From positions 1 through 43,267 of the forward strand of contig CAMHCL010000001.1 of the NCBI GenBank assembly GCA_946183625.1: DNA of 43,267 nt. The letters are read 5' to 3'. Of this stretch, positions 8,250 through 16,996 are shown in pieces. This DNA comes from an uncultured Lachnospiraceae bacterium (GTDB lineage: Bacteria > Bacillota > Clostridia > Lachnospirales > Lachnospiraceae). Position 1 is the first letter of the stretch. Every line of letters starts with the position of its first letter. The notes under the pieces are model-generated. The model was not told where the DNA came from, ran no database searches, and worked only from the letters and a program-made list of their open reading frames with translations. The translations under genes and the position numbers were made by a program.

Positions 8250-9233
8250 TTACAACCATCTGCCGGTGATACGAGCATGACAGTAGCCCCTTACAGGTTC
8301 TATGCCTCTGCCCTTCATCTTAGCCATGCAGAGTGTCTCGTGCGAATGGATCATCGGAATCAGTTCCTCATCAAAATCCAACTTCTTAGGAATAGCGCCC
8401 ATTATAAGGTGCACATCCAATTCTCTTACATAGAAATCAAGTTTCAGTGGACCCGGTTTTTTATAGAATTCCACAATCTGGCTGGCAACCAGAGGACACA
8501 TGATATTCTTCTGAATACCATCAGTTTTTATGAACTTGGCCCAGCCACGTTCAACGCCCTCTACGCAGTTCATCCAGATCATTGCCTTCGCGCCATTTTC
8601 AAATACAAAATAGAATCTAGCCCATCCAACCTTGGCATTCTTAACAGGTCTTTCTGACGCAATCCTTCTGGTTGGGAGCAGGCTGAATCTGGATGCCGCC
8701 TTTCCATACCATTCTCTACCAACCCAGGACGTAGCCTTAATCTCCGTACTAACATTTCCCAGCGTTATAGTTCCGCCGGTATATGTTCCCGGATATGTAA
8801 AATTGTACATAGCCGAATCATTTAATGATGCTTCTCCGGAATCAGTCAGACACAGAGGTAATCCCTGCGGTCTGAGGTTGATATCTAGAGAAACTCCGTC
8901 CATACTAGCATGGATCTGAATTCTATCTATGTTGCCTGACACTTCACTGTCAGGTGTCCTTGCAAGAAATGCATTAGCGGACACCATGACTTCTTTTTCA
9001 TCATAATAATGGACTTCGTCTATGAATTCCTTCTTAGTCTGATCCGCAAGCACAAAATACGTACCTATCTTGATCTCCTTACCTGGCAGTTCAACTGCCA
9101 TGATATGGTACAGATAGTCCATCTTGTGTCCTTCCAGATCGAAAGTACCACTGGCATAAAATGAATTAAATATATAATTACGTTTAAAGATTAAATCCAT
9201 CGTCGGATTAACCTTAATAATTCCATCACGCAA
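8250..9233 (-). CDS. CrtC/AttH-like lipocalin-fold protein (tentative)
   Basis: This 327-residue protein has no signal peptide or membrane helix. Its middle and second half resemble the CrtC/AttH lipocalin-like family: RPQGLPLCLTDSGEAS, a TYTGGTITLGN strand pair and ATSWVGREWYG, similar to the family's T(A/S)W(M/V)DREWG. Proteins of this group include carotenoid hydratases, but many have unknown roles, and no carotenoid pathway is visible here. It lies 26 bases downstream of glycogen phosphorylase and may be the last gene of that transcript. The start is uncertain: position 9233 is a TTG with only a weak GGGG upstream, and the first ATG (9200, protein MDLIFKRNY) has a partial AAGG site. I keep the longer form. 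Confidence 0.5.
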   Translation of the reverse strand: MRDGIIKVNPTMDLIFKRNYIFNSFYASGTFDLEGHKMDYLYHIMAVELPGKEIKIGTYFVLADQTKKEFIDEVHYYDEKEVMVSANAFLARTPDSEVSGNIDRIQIHASMDGVSLDINLRPQGLPLCLTDSGEASLNDSAMYNFTYPGTYTGGTITLGNVSTEIKATSWVGREWYGKAASRFSLLPTRRIASERPVKNAKVGWARFYFVFENGAKAMIWMNCVEGVERGWAKFIKTDGIQKNIMCPLVASQIVEFYKKPGPLKLDFYVRELDVHLIMGAIPKKLDFDEELIPMIHSHETLCMAKMKGRGIEPVRGYCHARITGRWL

Positions 9234-9259
9234 TTCTATAACCCCACGAAAATGTCACT

Positions 9260-11698
9260 TTATAAATCTACTTCTACTTTCTTAAGCTTCCAGATGTCCT
9301 TTACATACTCTTCGATAGTTCTATCTGATGAGAACTTGCCGGAGCATGCTGTGTTCATCATAGCCATACGAGCCCAGCCTTCCTGGTCACGATATGCAGC
9401 ATCAACTCTCTGCTGAGCCTCTGCATAAGAATCGAAATCCTTAAGGATGAAGTAAACATCTTCCTTGGTAAGTGAATCATACAGATCTCTGAAGAGCTCT
9501 GTATCTTCGTTAAATGTACCGTTGATGAGCTGTGTAAGAACTCTTCTTACATTCTGATTAGAATTGAAGATGTCCATAGGATTATATCCACCCTCACGCT
9601 CATACTTCATAACTTCATCAGCTGAAAGGCCAAAGATAAATGCATTTTCTATACCAACTTCTTCAACGATCTCTACGTTAGCACCATCCATAGTACCAAG
9701 AGTAGGAGCACCATTGATCATGAACTTCATGTTACCTGTACCTGAAGCCTCGCGGGAAGCTGTAGATATCTGTTCAGAAACATCCGCAGCAGCAAAGATG
9801 ATCTCACCATTTGATACACGGTAATCCTCGATGAAGACAACCTTGATCTTGTTATTGATAGCTGGATCATTATTAACTACGTCTGCAACTGAATTGATGA
9901 GCTTGATTGTAAGCTTAGCTCTCTTATATCCTGCAGCTGCCTTTGCACCGAAGATAAATGTTCTTGGGTACATATCGAAATCAGGATTCTCTTTTAATTC
10001 ATTGTAGAGATGCATTACATGGAGTATGTTGAGAAGCTGTCTCTTGTACTCATGAAGTCTCTTAACCTGAACATCAAAGATTGAGTTAGGATCAACGTCA
10101 ATGCCGTTGTTCTCCTTGATATATTTAGCAAGTCTCAGCTTGTTCTGATATTTGATATTCATGAACTCCTGCTGATACTTCTTATCATCAACATATGTCT
10201 TGAGCTTAGCCATCTGAGAGAAGTCTGTGATCCAGTCTTCTCCGATCTTCTCATTAAGCCATTTAGCAAGAAGTGGATTAGCATGAGCAAGGAATCTTCT
10301 CTGTGTAACACCATTTGTCTTGTTATTAAATGACTTAGGATTCATTTCATAGAAGTCCTTAAGCTCTCTCTTCTTCAGGATCTCAGTATGGAGTCTTGCA
10401 ACACCATTTACAGAGAATGAACCTGCGATAGCAAGGTGAGCCATCTTAACCTGTCCATCATAAAGGATAGCCATATTTCTAACCTTATTAGGATCGTTTG
10501 GATACTTCTCCTGAATCTTGATCACATATCTACGGTTGATCTCTTCTACGATCTGATATACACGTGGAAGAAGTCTGGAGAAGAGCTCGATAGGCCATTT
10601 CTCAAGAGCCTCAGACATGATTGTGTGATTTGTATAAGCACAGCACTTAGTTGTGATTGCCCATGCCTCATCCCACTCAAGACCTTCTACATCCATGAGG
10701 ATACGCATAAGCTCTGCTACTGTAAGTGTAGGATGTGTATCATTCATCTGGAATACAACCTTCTTAGGCAGATCCTGAATCTTCTTGTTGTTCTCCTTGA
10801 ACTTAAGGATAGCTCTCTGAAGTGATGCAGATACGAAGAAGTACTGCTGCTTCAGACGAAGCTCCTTACCTGAATAATGATTATCATTTGGATAAAGTAC
10901 TTCGCAGATATTCTTAGCCAGGTTCTGCTGCTCAACAGCCTTCTCATATTCACCCTTATCAAATGAATTGAGGTTGAACTCCTGAATAGCCTCAGCATCC
11001 CAGATACGAAGTGTATTAACTACGTTGTTGCCATAACCAACGATTGGCATATCATATGGTACGGCACGTACAGACTGATAACCCTCCTGTATGAAGTGAT
11101 TACGTCCATCTCTGTTCTCAACTCTTACATATCCACCGAACTTTACTTCAACGGCATACTCTGCACGCTTTACTTCAAATGGGAATCCATTTCTTAACCA
11201 GTCATCTGGCTCCTCAAGCTGATAGCCATCAACAATAGCCTGCTTGAACATACCATACTTATATCTGATACCGCATCCATATGCAGGGTATCCAAGAGTT
11301 GAAAGAGAATCCAGGAAACATGCAGCGAGACGGCCCAGACCACCATTACCAAGTGCAGGGTCTCTCTCCTGATCCTCTATAAAGTTTATATCAAGTCCCA
11401 TCTCTTCAAGAGCCTTCTTGACTTCTGGATAATATCCTAAGTTGAGAAGGTTATTTCCGAGCGCTCTACCCATCAGGAATTCCATTGAGAGGTAGTAAAC
11501 TTTCTTAACATTCTGATCCTTGTAAACCTTATGTGTTGCAATCCATCTGTCAATAATGTCGTCCTTACATGCATAGCTGACAGCCTGGAAAATCTCCTGT
11601 GGATTAGCCTCCTCTAAAGGCTTTCTGTACAGGGTCTTAATATTCGCAGCAACCTGTTTTTTGAAACTCTTCTTGTCAAATTTTGCAATTTTCTTCAT
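9260..11698 (-). CDS. glgP: Glycogen/maltodextrin phosphorylase
   Basis: This enzyme releases glucose-1-phosphate from the ends of alpha-1,4-glucans. The 812-residue length is normal. N-terminal family motifs include VYYLSMEFLMGRALGNNL, DPALGNGGLGRLAACFLDS and GYGIRYKYG-like GCGIRYKYGMFKQ. In the C-terminal half QVKRLHEYKRQLLN, and the PLP-lysine region SGTGNMKFMINGAPTLGTMD (the Lys of NMKF) are intact. AGGAGG lies nine bases before the ATG. The gene follows ileS by 30 bases on the same strand and probably shares its transcript, an unusual pairing of carbohydrate storage with translation that is likely incidental. Confidence 0.97.
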   Translation of the reverse strand: MKKIAKFDKKSFKKQVAANIKTLYRKPLEEANPQEIFQAVSYACKDDIIDRWIATHKVYKDQNVKKVYYLSMEFLMGRALGNNLLNLGYYPEVKKALEEMGLDINFIEDQERDPALGNGGLGRLAACFLDSLSTLGYPAYGCGIRYKYGMFKQAIVDGYQLEEPDDWLRNGFPFEVKRAEYAVEVKFGGYVRVENRDGRNHFIQEGYQSVRAVPYDMPIVGYGNNVVNTLRIWDAEAIQEFNLNSFDKGEYEKAVEQQNLAKNICEVLYPNDNHYSGKELRLKQQYFFVSASLQRAILKFKENNKKIQDLPKKVVFQMNDTHPTLTVAELMRILMDVEGLEWDEAWAITTKCCAYTNHTIMSEALEKWPIELFSRLLPRVYQIVEEINRRYVIKIQEKYPNDPNKVRNMAILYDGQVKMAHLAIAGSFSVNGVARLHTEILKKRELKDFYEMNPKSFNNKTNGVTQRRFLAHANPLLAKWLNEKIGEDWITDFSQMAKLKTYVDDKKYQQEFMNIKYQNKLRLAKYIKENNGIDVDPNSIFDVQVKRLHEYKRQLLNILHVMHLYNELKENPDFDMYPRTFIFGAKAAAGYKRAKLTIKLINSVADVVNNDPAINNKIKVVFIEDYRVSNGEIIFAAADVSEQISTASREASGTGNMKFMINGAPTLGTMDGANVEIVEEVGIENAFIFGLSADEVMKYEREGGYNPMDIFNSNQNVRRVLTQLINGTFNEDTELFRDLYDSLTKEDVYFILKDFDSYAEAQQRVDAAYRDQEGWARMAMMNTACSGKFSSDRTIEEYVKDIWKLKKVEVDL

Positions 11699-11728
11699 AC
11701 GGGGTTTCCTCCTTTATTTTAGCCTTGG

Positions 11729-14700
11729 TTATCTTGCGACTCCCAAAGTTACATCCTCACCATTGATGTCCCACTCCTTAGTGAAGCCGGCCATACTTCC
11801 AACCATGATGTGGTCAGCAAGAACAGCAGCCTTGATCTTATCATCATTTCTGATGATGATCTCAGCGATCTTGTCATTATTGTCCACATACAGATTGATT
11901 CTGTCAGTTACCTCGAAATCAGCTTCCTTTCTCATTGACTGAACCTTGGAAATGATTTCTCTTACGAAACCTTCCTCGATCAGTTCAGGAGTAAGTCTTG
12001 TGTCGATTACAACTGAAACGCTGTTATCACCTTCAGTTGCATAATCCTTGCTCTGAGCAACCTCTATAAGGAGATCCTCCTCAGCAAGCTCAACCTCCTG
12101 ACCGGAAACTTCAAACTTCAGTGAACCTTCAGCCTTCAGAGTTTCCATAGCCTTATTACCATCTTCAATATTAGCCAGGTACTCTCTGATTCCGCCAACG
12201 ATCTTTCCATACTTAGGTCCAACCGTTCTAAGCTGTGGCTTGAATGTGTATGATGAGAAGGATGATACATCATCCTTAAACTCAACTGATTTGATATTCA
12301 GCTCATCCTTAACGATGTCAACGAAGAAGTCATCCAGTTTCTTCTCTGCCTTGATGTACATATGTGCGATTGGCTGACGATTCTTGATGTTAGCCTGATT
12401 ACGCGCAGCACTACCAAAGGTCTTGATCTTCAGAACTTCTTCCATTGCTTCCTCAAGTTCAGGATCAATATAATCCTCATTAACCTCAGGGAAGTCACAC
12501 AGATGAATACTGATAGGTGCATCCTTGTCTACATTTCTTACCAGATTCTGATAAATAGCCTCTGTAAGGAATGGAATCATAGGTGCAGCAGTCTTACAGA
12601 TAGTCACGATAGCTGTGTACAGAGTCATGTAAGCATTGATCTTATCCTGCTCCATGCCCTTAGCCCAGTAACGATCACGACAACGTCTTACATACCAGTT
12701 ACTCATCTCATCCACAAACTCTGAAAGAGCTGCAGCTGATTCAGGAATCTTGTAAGCACTCATATTCTGGTCAAATGTTCTGACTGCGGAATTAAGCTTC
12801 GACAGCAGCCACTTATCCATAACTGAAAGCTTATCATATTCCAAAGTATACTTAGTAGGATCGAACTGATCTATATCTGCGTATAATACGTAAAATGCAT
12901 ATGTATTCCAAAGTGTTCCCATGAACTTACGCTGTCCCTCAAGAACTGCATCTTCATGGAATCTGTTTGGAAGCCATGGCTGTGAGTTAGTGTAGAAATA
13001 CCATCTGATTGAGTCAGCTCCAAACTTCTCAAGAGCCTCCATCGGATCAACCGCATTTCCCTTGGACTTACTCATCTTCTGACCGTCCTTATCCTGAACG
13101 TGACCGAGAACGATTACATTTTTGTAAGGAGCCTTATCAAACAGAAGTGTTGATATAGCCATAAGTGAATAGAACCATCCACGAGTCTGGTCTACTGCTT
13201 CAGAAATGAAATCAGCAGGGAAGTTCTCCTTGAAGATGTCCTCGTTCTCAAATGGATAATGCCACTGTGCAAATGGCATAGCACCTGAGTCGAACCAGCA
13301 GTCAATAACTTCAGGAACTCTGTGCATTGGCTTGCCGCAATCAGGACATTTAATAACAACTCCATCAACAAATGGTCTGTGAAGCTCGATATCCTCAGGA
13401 ACCTGGCTTCCATCTTCCATCGTACCTCTCTCACGGAGTTCAGCTATGCTTCCGATGGCATCTCTCTTACCGCAGTCTGGGCACTCCCATACATTAAGTG
13501 GTGTTCCCCAATATCTGTCACGGCTGAGACCCCAGTCCTGAACGTTCTTCAGCCACTCACCGAAACGTCCCTGGCCGATACCCTCAGGTATCCAGTTAAC
13601 TGTATTATTGTTAGCAACCATGCGGTCGCTCACTTCTGTCATCTTGATGAACCATGACTCTCTAGCATAGTAGATAAGTGGTGTATCGCATCTCCAGCAG
13701 AATGGATAGTCATGCTCGAACTTAGGTGCTGAGAAAAGAAGCTCTCTTGAATCAAGATCTACAAGAACCTTCGGATCAGCATCCTTTACGAAAAGTCCTG
13801 CGAATGGTGTTTCTTCAGTCATGTTACCTTCAGCATCAACGAACTGTACAAAAGGAAGATCATATTTACGACCAACGCGTCCATCGTCTTCACCGAAAGC
13901 AGGTGCTATATGAACTATACCAGTACCATCTGACATAGTTACATAGTCATCAGCTACTATGTAATGGCCCTTCTTATGCTGCTTAGCAGCTACATCTCCA
14001 GCTGCAGCATAGAGTGGCTCATATTCTCTGTATTCCAGATCCTTACCTACATAAGACTCAAGCACTACATATGCCTTTCCATCAGTAGCATCTGTGCTGT
14101 ACTTAAGTACCATCTCTCCATCATCGTTCTTTACCTTCTCTTCTGCAAGAGGTCCAAGAACTGTATCAAGGAGTGCATCTGCCATTATGTATGTATAACC
14201 ATCGCAAGCCTTAACCTTGCTGTACTTCTCTTCAGGATTTACACAAAGTCCTACATTTGAAGGAAGTGTCCATGGAGTTGTTGTCCATGCCAGGAAATAG
14301 TACTGTTCTTCGCCCTCAGCAACCTTAGCCTTGAAACGAACTACTGCTGAACGCTCCTTAACAGACTTATATCCCTGTGCAACCTCATGAGATGAAAGTG
14401 GAGTACCACAACGAGGGCAGTATGGAACTACCTTGAAGCCCTTATAGAGAAGACCCATGTCCCAGATCTTCTTAAGTGCCCACCACTCTGACTCTATGTA
14501 ATCATTATGATATGTAACATAAGGATCATCCATATCAGCCCAGAAGCCAACCTTGCCGGAGAATTCTTCCCACATGCCCTTGTACTTCCAAACGGATTCC
14601 TTACATTTGCCAATAAAAGGTTCAATACCGTACTCTTCAATCTGTTCCTTGCCGTCGATACCGATCTCCTTCTCAACTTCCAGCTCTACAGGAAGTCCGT

Positions 14701-14962
14701 GAGTATCCCAGCCGGCCTTACGGATTATCTTGTGACCCTTCATGGTCTGATAACGTGGAACCATATCCTTGATAACACGTGTAAGAACGTGTCCGATATG
14801 AGGCTTTCCGTTAGCTGTTGGAGGGCCATCGTAAAATGTATAGACTGGGAGATCCTTCTTCTCATCTATACTCTTTTCAAATACATCATTTTCATTCCAA
14901 AACTTTAATACTTCATTTTCGTTCTCAACGAAATTGAGCTTTGGTGATACCTTGTTATACAT
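11729..14962 (-). CDS. ileS: Isoleucyl-tRNA synthetase
   Basis: This class I synthetase charges tRNA-Ile. The 1077-residue length matches the longer (eukaryote-like, type 2) bacterial IleRS. The HIGH-type motif is PHIGH (residues 54-58) and the KMSKS loop is intact in DGQKMSKSKGNAVDPM. The editing domain is present (LAWTTTPWTLPSNVGL, DGTGIVHIAPAFGEDD), with a cysteine pair CPDCGK appearing twice and the tRNA-binding anticodon domain after the Rossmann core. Type 2 enzymes are often less sensitive to mupirocin; this is family knowledge, not shown here. The gene is 43 bases downstream of the DUF1858 gene and no T-box leader was found before either gene, although ileS is commonly T-box controlled in Firmicutes. 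Confidence 0.97.
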   Translation of the reverse strand: MYNKVSPKLNFVENENEVLKFWNENDVFEKSIDEKKDLPVYTFYDGPPTANGKPHIGHVLTRVIKDMVPRYQTMKGHKIIRKAGWDTHGLPVELEVEKEIGIDGKEQIEEYGIEPFIGKCKESVWKYKGMWEEFSGKVGFWADMDDPYVTYHNDYIESEWWALKKIWDMGLLYKGFKVVPYCPRCGTPLSSHEVAQGYKSVKERSAVVRFKAKVAEGEEQYYFLAWTTTPWTLPSNVGLCVNPEEKYSKVKACDGYTYIMADALLDTVLGPLAEEKVKNDDGEMVLKYSTDATDGKAYVVLESYVGKDLEYREYEPLYAAAGDVAAKQHKKGHYIVADDYVTMSDGTGIVHIAPAFGEDDGRVGRKYDLPFVQFVDAEGNMTEETPFAGLFVKDADPKVLVDLDSRELLFSAPKFEHDYPFCWRCDTPLIYYARESWFIKMTEVSDRMVANNNTVNWIPEGIGQGRFGEWLKNVQDWGLSRDRYWGTPLNVWECPDCGKRDAIGSIAELRERGTMEDGSQVPEDIELHRPFVDGVVIKCPDCGKPMHRVPEVIDCWFDSGAMPFAQWHYPFENEDIFKENFPADFISEAVDQTRGWFYSLMAISTLLFDKAPYKNVIVLGHVQDKDGQKMSKSKGNAVDPMEALEKFGADSIRWYFYTNSQPWLPNRFHEDAVLEGQRKFMGTLWNTYAFYVLYADIDQFDPTKYTLEYDKLSVMDKWLLSKLNSAVRTFDQNMSAYKIPESAAALSEFVDEMSNWYVRRCRDRYWAKGMEQDKINAYMTLYTAIVTICKTAAPMIPFLTEAIYQNLVRNVDKDAPISIHLCDFPEVNEDYIDPELEEAMEEVLKIKTFGSAARNQANIKNRQPIAHMYIKAEKKLDDFFVDIVKDELNIKSVEFKDDVSSFSSYTFKPQLRTVGPKYGKIVGGIREYLANIEDGNKAMETLKAEGSLKFEVSGQEVELAEEDLLIEVAQSKDYATEGDNSVSVVIDTRLTPELIEEGFVREIISKVQSMRKEADFEVTDRINLYVDNNDKIAEIIIRNDDKIKAAVLADHIMVGSMAGFTKEWDINGEDVTLGVAR

Positions 14963-15005
14963 TAGTCTATATGTCCTTTCATAGGTTATCTTATGTTATG
15001 ACAGT

Positions 15006-15335
15006 TTATGCCTCGTCCTTCTTGTCTTCATCCTTATTCTGTCCAGGAATTCCCAGAGTCTGTGTCAGGAAGTCATTTACAACCTTGGCAACATCATCTG
15101 TCTCAAGTCCATGAACAGCACACGCCTGTTCAAGAGTCTCAAACTGAGAAACACCACAGGATATGCAGTGCATACCACATTTCATGAGAACAAGTGCTGT
15201 ATCCGGATACCATGCGATCATATCGCCTATGAGCATATCCTTATTCACATATTCTACAATTCCATCCTCATCAATTCTGAGGTTTTCTGCTTCTGGTTTC
15301 TCCGGAACTCCGCCGTATGTCATTTCTTCAGACAT
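15006..15335 (-). CDS. DUF1858 domain protein (redox-disulfide-like CxxC)
   Basis: This 109-residue soluble protein matches the DUF1858 family, small domains often found beside or fused to hybrid-cluster or radical SAM proteins. Evidence is the sequence MLIGDMIAWYPDTALVLMKCGMHCISCGVSQFETLEQACAVHG (quoted in parts: KCGMHCISCGVSQFETL and EQACAVHG), which contains the cysteines expected for a redox or metal site (CxxxCxxC). The C-terminus is charged and low complexity. AGGAG lies eight to nine bases before ATG 15335. It is the first gene of a probable operon with ileS and glgP. Its biochemical role is not known. Confidence 0.85.
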   Translation of the reverse strand: MSEEMTYGGVPEKPEAENLRIDEDGIVEYVNKDMLIGDMIAWYPDTALVLMKCGMHCISCGVSQFETLEQACAVHGLETDDVAKVVNDFLTQTLGIPGQNKDEDKKDEA

Positions 15336-15444
15336 TTCTATATCTCCTATTCTATATCTATTTCCCCGCCATAAAATACATATAACCTAACTTAGCCATG
15401 CATTTCTATCAAAATATCCATTTTTGCATAGCAAATCAGTGTCC

Positions 15445-15474
15445 ATTATACCATAATTGTAGGATTTAGTACAA
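15445..15474 (-). promoter_or_regulatory. Putative promoter of the DUF1858-ileS transcript
   Basis: TTGTAC (15469-15474) and a perfect TATAAT (15445-15450) are separated by 18 bases on the minus strand. The resulting leader of about 100 bases to ATG 15335 shows no T-box sequence (no AGGGUGGNACCGCG) and no other riboswitch that I recognise. Confidence 0.65.
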
Positions 15475-15484
15475 CTTATATATA

Positions 15485-15513
15485 ACAAAAAACTCCCGTG
15501 CCTGAAGCACGGG
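15485..15513 (-). terminator. Intrinsic terminator after the coiled-coil membrane protein gene
   Basis: On the minus strand CCCGTGC TTCAG GCACGGG is followed by AGTTTTTTGTT. It begins four bases after the stop at 15517 and separates this unit from the DUF1858-ileS promoter. Confidence 0.9.
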
Positions 15514-15516
15514 AAT

Positions 15517-15924
15517 TTATCTGAACTTATTTACGAAATTAGCAAGTGGTTCAACCACATCTCCCAGATCCTGGATAGCCTGGTTCAACTCATCAAAGTT
15601 GATACTGTTGAGGTTATTTACAGCCTCCTCTAAGGATTCTGTATTATCAACCACAAGAGTATTTACATTAGTGATCATGCCATCAATTTCTGACAGCGAC
15701 TTTTCTGCTGATTCAACAAGTGATTCAGTTCTTTCAATCGCAGCATTTACATCATCCAGAGTTTTAGTTACCTTTGGAACGAGAATTCCAAGGGATATAC
15801 ATACAGCAACGCACATTATTACTACCGCTGCAGTAGCAATTCTGGTTCCCAGAAGAGTTCTCTTCTGTGTTTTAAGAATCTCTTCCAACAATTGCTTTTC
15901 GCTTAATGAATCTGTTTTCGCCAT
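15517..15924 (-). CDS. Small membrane-anchored coiled-coil protein, unknown function
   Basis: This 135-residue protein has a hydrophilic N-terminus, one membrane helix at about residues 30-52 (ATAAVVIMCVAVCISLGIL) and a long extracytoplasmic helical region of heptad-like Leu/Val/Ile and Asn/Glu (about 55-130). The pattern is like DUF948/methyl-accepting-type scaffold proteins, but I do not recognise a specific family. GGAGG lies before ATG 15924. It begins 16 bases after the stop of the NYN/OST-HTH gene and ends at a terminator, so these two genes form a two-gene operon. Confidence 0.75.
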   Translation of the reverse strand: MAKTDSLSEKQLLEEILKTQKRTLLGTRIATAAVVIMCVAVCISLGILVPKVTKTLDDVNAAIERTESLVESAEKSLSEIDGMITNVNTLVVDNTESLEEAVNNLNSINFDELNQAIQDLGDVVEPLANFVNKFR

Positions 15925-15940
15925 TTCTTACCCTCCAACA

Positions 15941-16900
15941 CTACTTCACAAACACCTTAATATGATTACTACTGTCATTCTCCACCTTCAGGTCCTTGAT
16001 ACCGCAGATGAATTTATACAGAGTTGAATATCCATATTCCTTGACGTTGAAGTCAGGAAACTGAGTATGTATCTTCTGTCCCAGAAGTCCCAGCTCAATA
16101 CCCTTGGTTCCACTCTCTGCAACAACATCAAGTGTGAATTCCTTAACCTTCTTCTTGGTATTCTTATCTGTATGGATGGACACGAACATAGTTCCGTCCT
16201 TCTTCTTTACATCAAAGCCTGCAGTCTCAACTATAAATGTTGAAAGTGAACTGTAGCCATAATTACGTACGTCAAAGTCGGAATACCTCTTCTGAAGTCT
16301 GCTTCCCAGCTCTCCAAGTCCGGTCTCACGACCCTTGTTGTCATTTTCTGTAATGATCTCAATGATAGCATCTTCAACAGCCTTCTGGCTCAGTGCATTC
16401 TTAGCCTTGGACTTCTTCTTAGCTGAAGATCCGCCCTTGCCTGTTGAAGTTGTCTCATCCTCCGACTGATCCATAAGGAGCTCCAGATCAGTGAAGATGG
16501 TACAGGCTGCTCTGAAGGATCTAGGAGTCTTATTCTCTCCCATTCCTATTACATGCATTCCGGATTCTCTGAGTCTGCTGGCAAGTCTGGTAAAGTCTCC
16601 ATCACTGGATACTATACAGAAGCCATCCACCTTATCCTCATATAATATATCCATCGCATCGATAATGAGCGTTGAATCCGTAGCATTCTTTCCAACGGTA
16701 TTTCTGAACTGCTGTATAGGCGTAATGGAATTCTCCATAAGTTCCTTCTTCCATTTATTAGCCTGAGTGCTGGTCCAGTCACCATAGATTCTCTTATAAG
16801 TTACAACTCCATATTTTGTCATCTCATCCAGTATATTTGACAGGTATTTGGATGAAATGTTGTCCGAATCGATCAGTACTGCATATTTCTTATCTTCCAT
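15941..16900 (-). CDS. NYN-domain (PIN-like) RNase with two OST-HTH/LOTUS domains
   Basis: The N-terminal domain (about residues 4-150) is a NYN/LabA-like PIN-fold nuclease with acidic residues in AVLIDSDNIS, LIIDAMDIL and FCIVSSDGDFTRLASRL. After a Lys/Ser-rich linker come two tandem OST-HTH (LOTUS) RNA-binding domains, at about 172-243 (including GLGELGSRLQKRYSDFDVRN and YGYSSLSTFI) and 249-319 (GLLGQKIHTQFPDFNVKEYG and STLYKFI). Such proteins are thought to bind and process RNA. I start at ATG 16900 (MEDKKYAVLID) with GGGGGAG adjacent and AGGAGG 12 bases upstream. A longer in-frame reading to 16945 adds 15 non-conserved residues and has no ribosome site. Promoter at 16961-16989. Its partner gene encodes a membrane-anchored coiled coil. 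Confidence 0.88.
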   Translation of the reverse strand: MEDKKYAVLIDSDNISSKYLSNILDEMTKYGVVTYKRIYGDWTSTQANKWKKELMENSITPIQQFRNTVGKNATDSTLIIDAMDILYEDKVDGFCIVSSDGDFTRLASRLRESGMHVIGMGENKTPRSFRAACTIFTDLELLMDQSEDETTSTGKGGSSAKKKSKAKNALSQKAVEDAIIEIITENDNKGRETGLGELGSRLQKRYSDFDVRNYGYSSLSTFIVETAGFDVKKKDGTMFVSIHTDKNTKKKVKEFTLDVVAESGTKGIELGLLGQKIHTQFPDFNVKEYGYSTLYKFICGIKDLKVENDSSNHIKVFVK

Positions 16901-16960
16901 GCTCCCCCATTTCCTCCTATCTATGCCTCGATCTGCCGGTTCCAAATATCATCAAAACTT

Positions 16961-16989
16961 ATAATACAACACTTCTCATATATCTACAA
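16961..16989 (-). promoter_or_regulatory. Putative promoter of the NYN/OST-HTH operon
   Basis: TTGTAG (16984-16989) and TATTAT (16961-16966) are 17 bases apart on the minus strand, about 60 bases before the ATG at 16900. The -35 touches the end of the upstream ABC gene (stop at 16997). Confidence 0.5.
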
Positions 16990-16996
16990 AGAAAAA

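Noticed and set aside
15336..15480. T-box riboswitch before the ileS operon
   Set aside because: No specifier stem or AGGGUGGNACCGCG antiterminator sequence found by eye.
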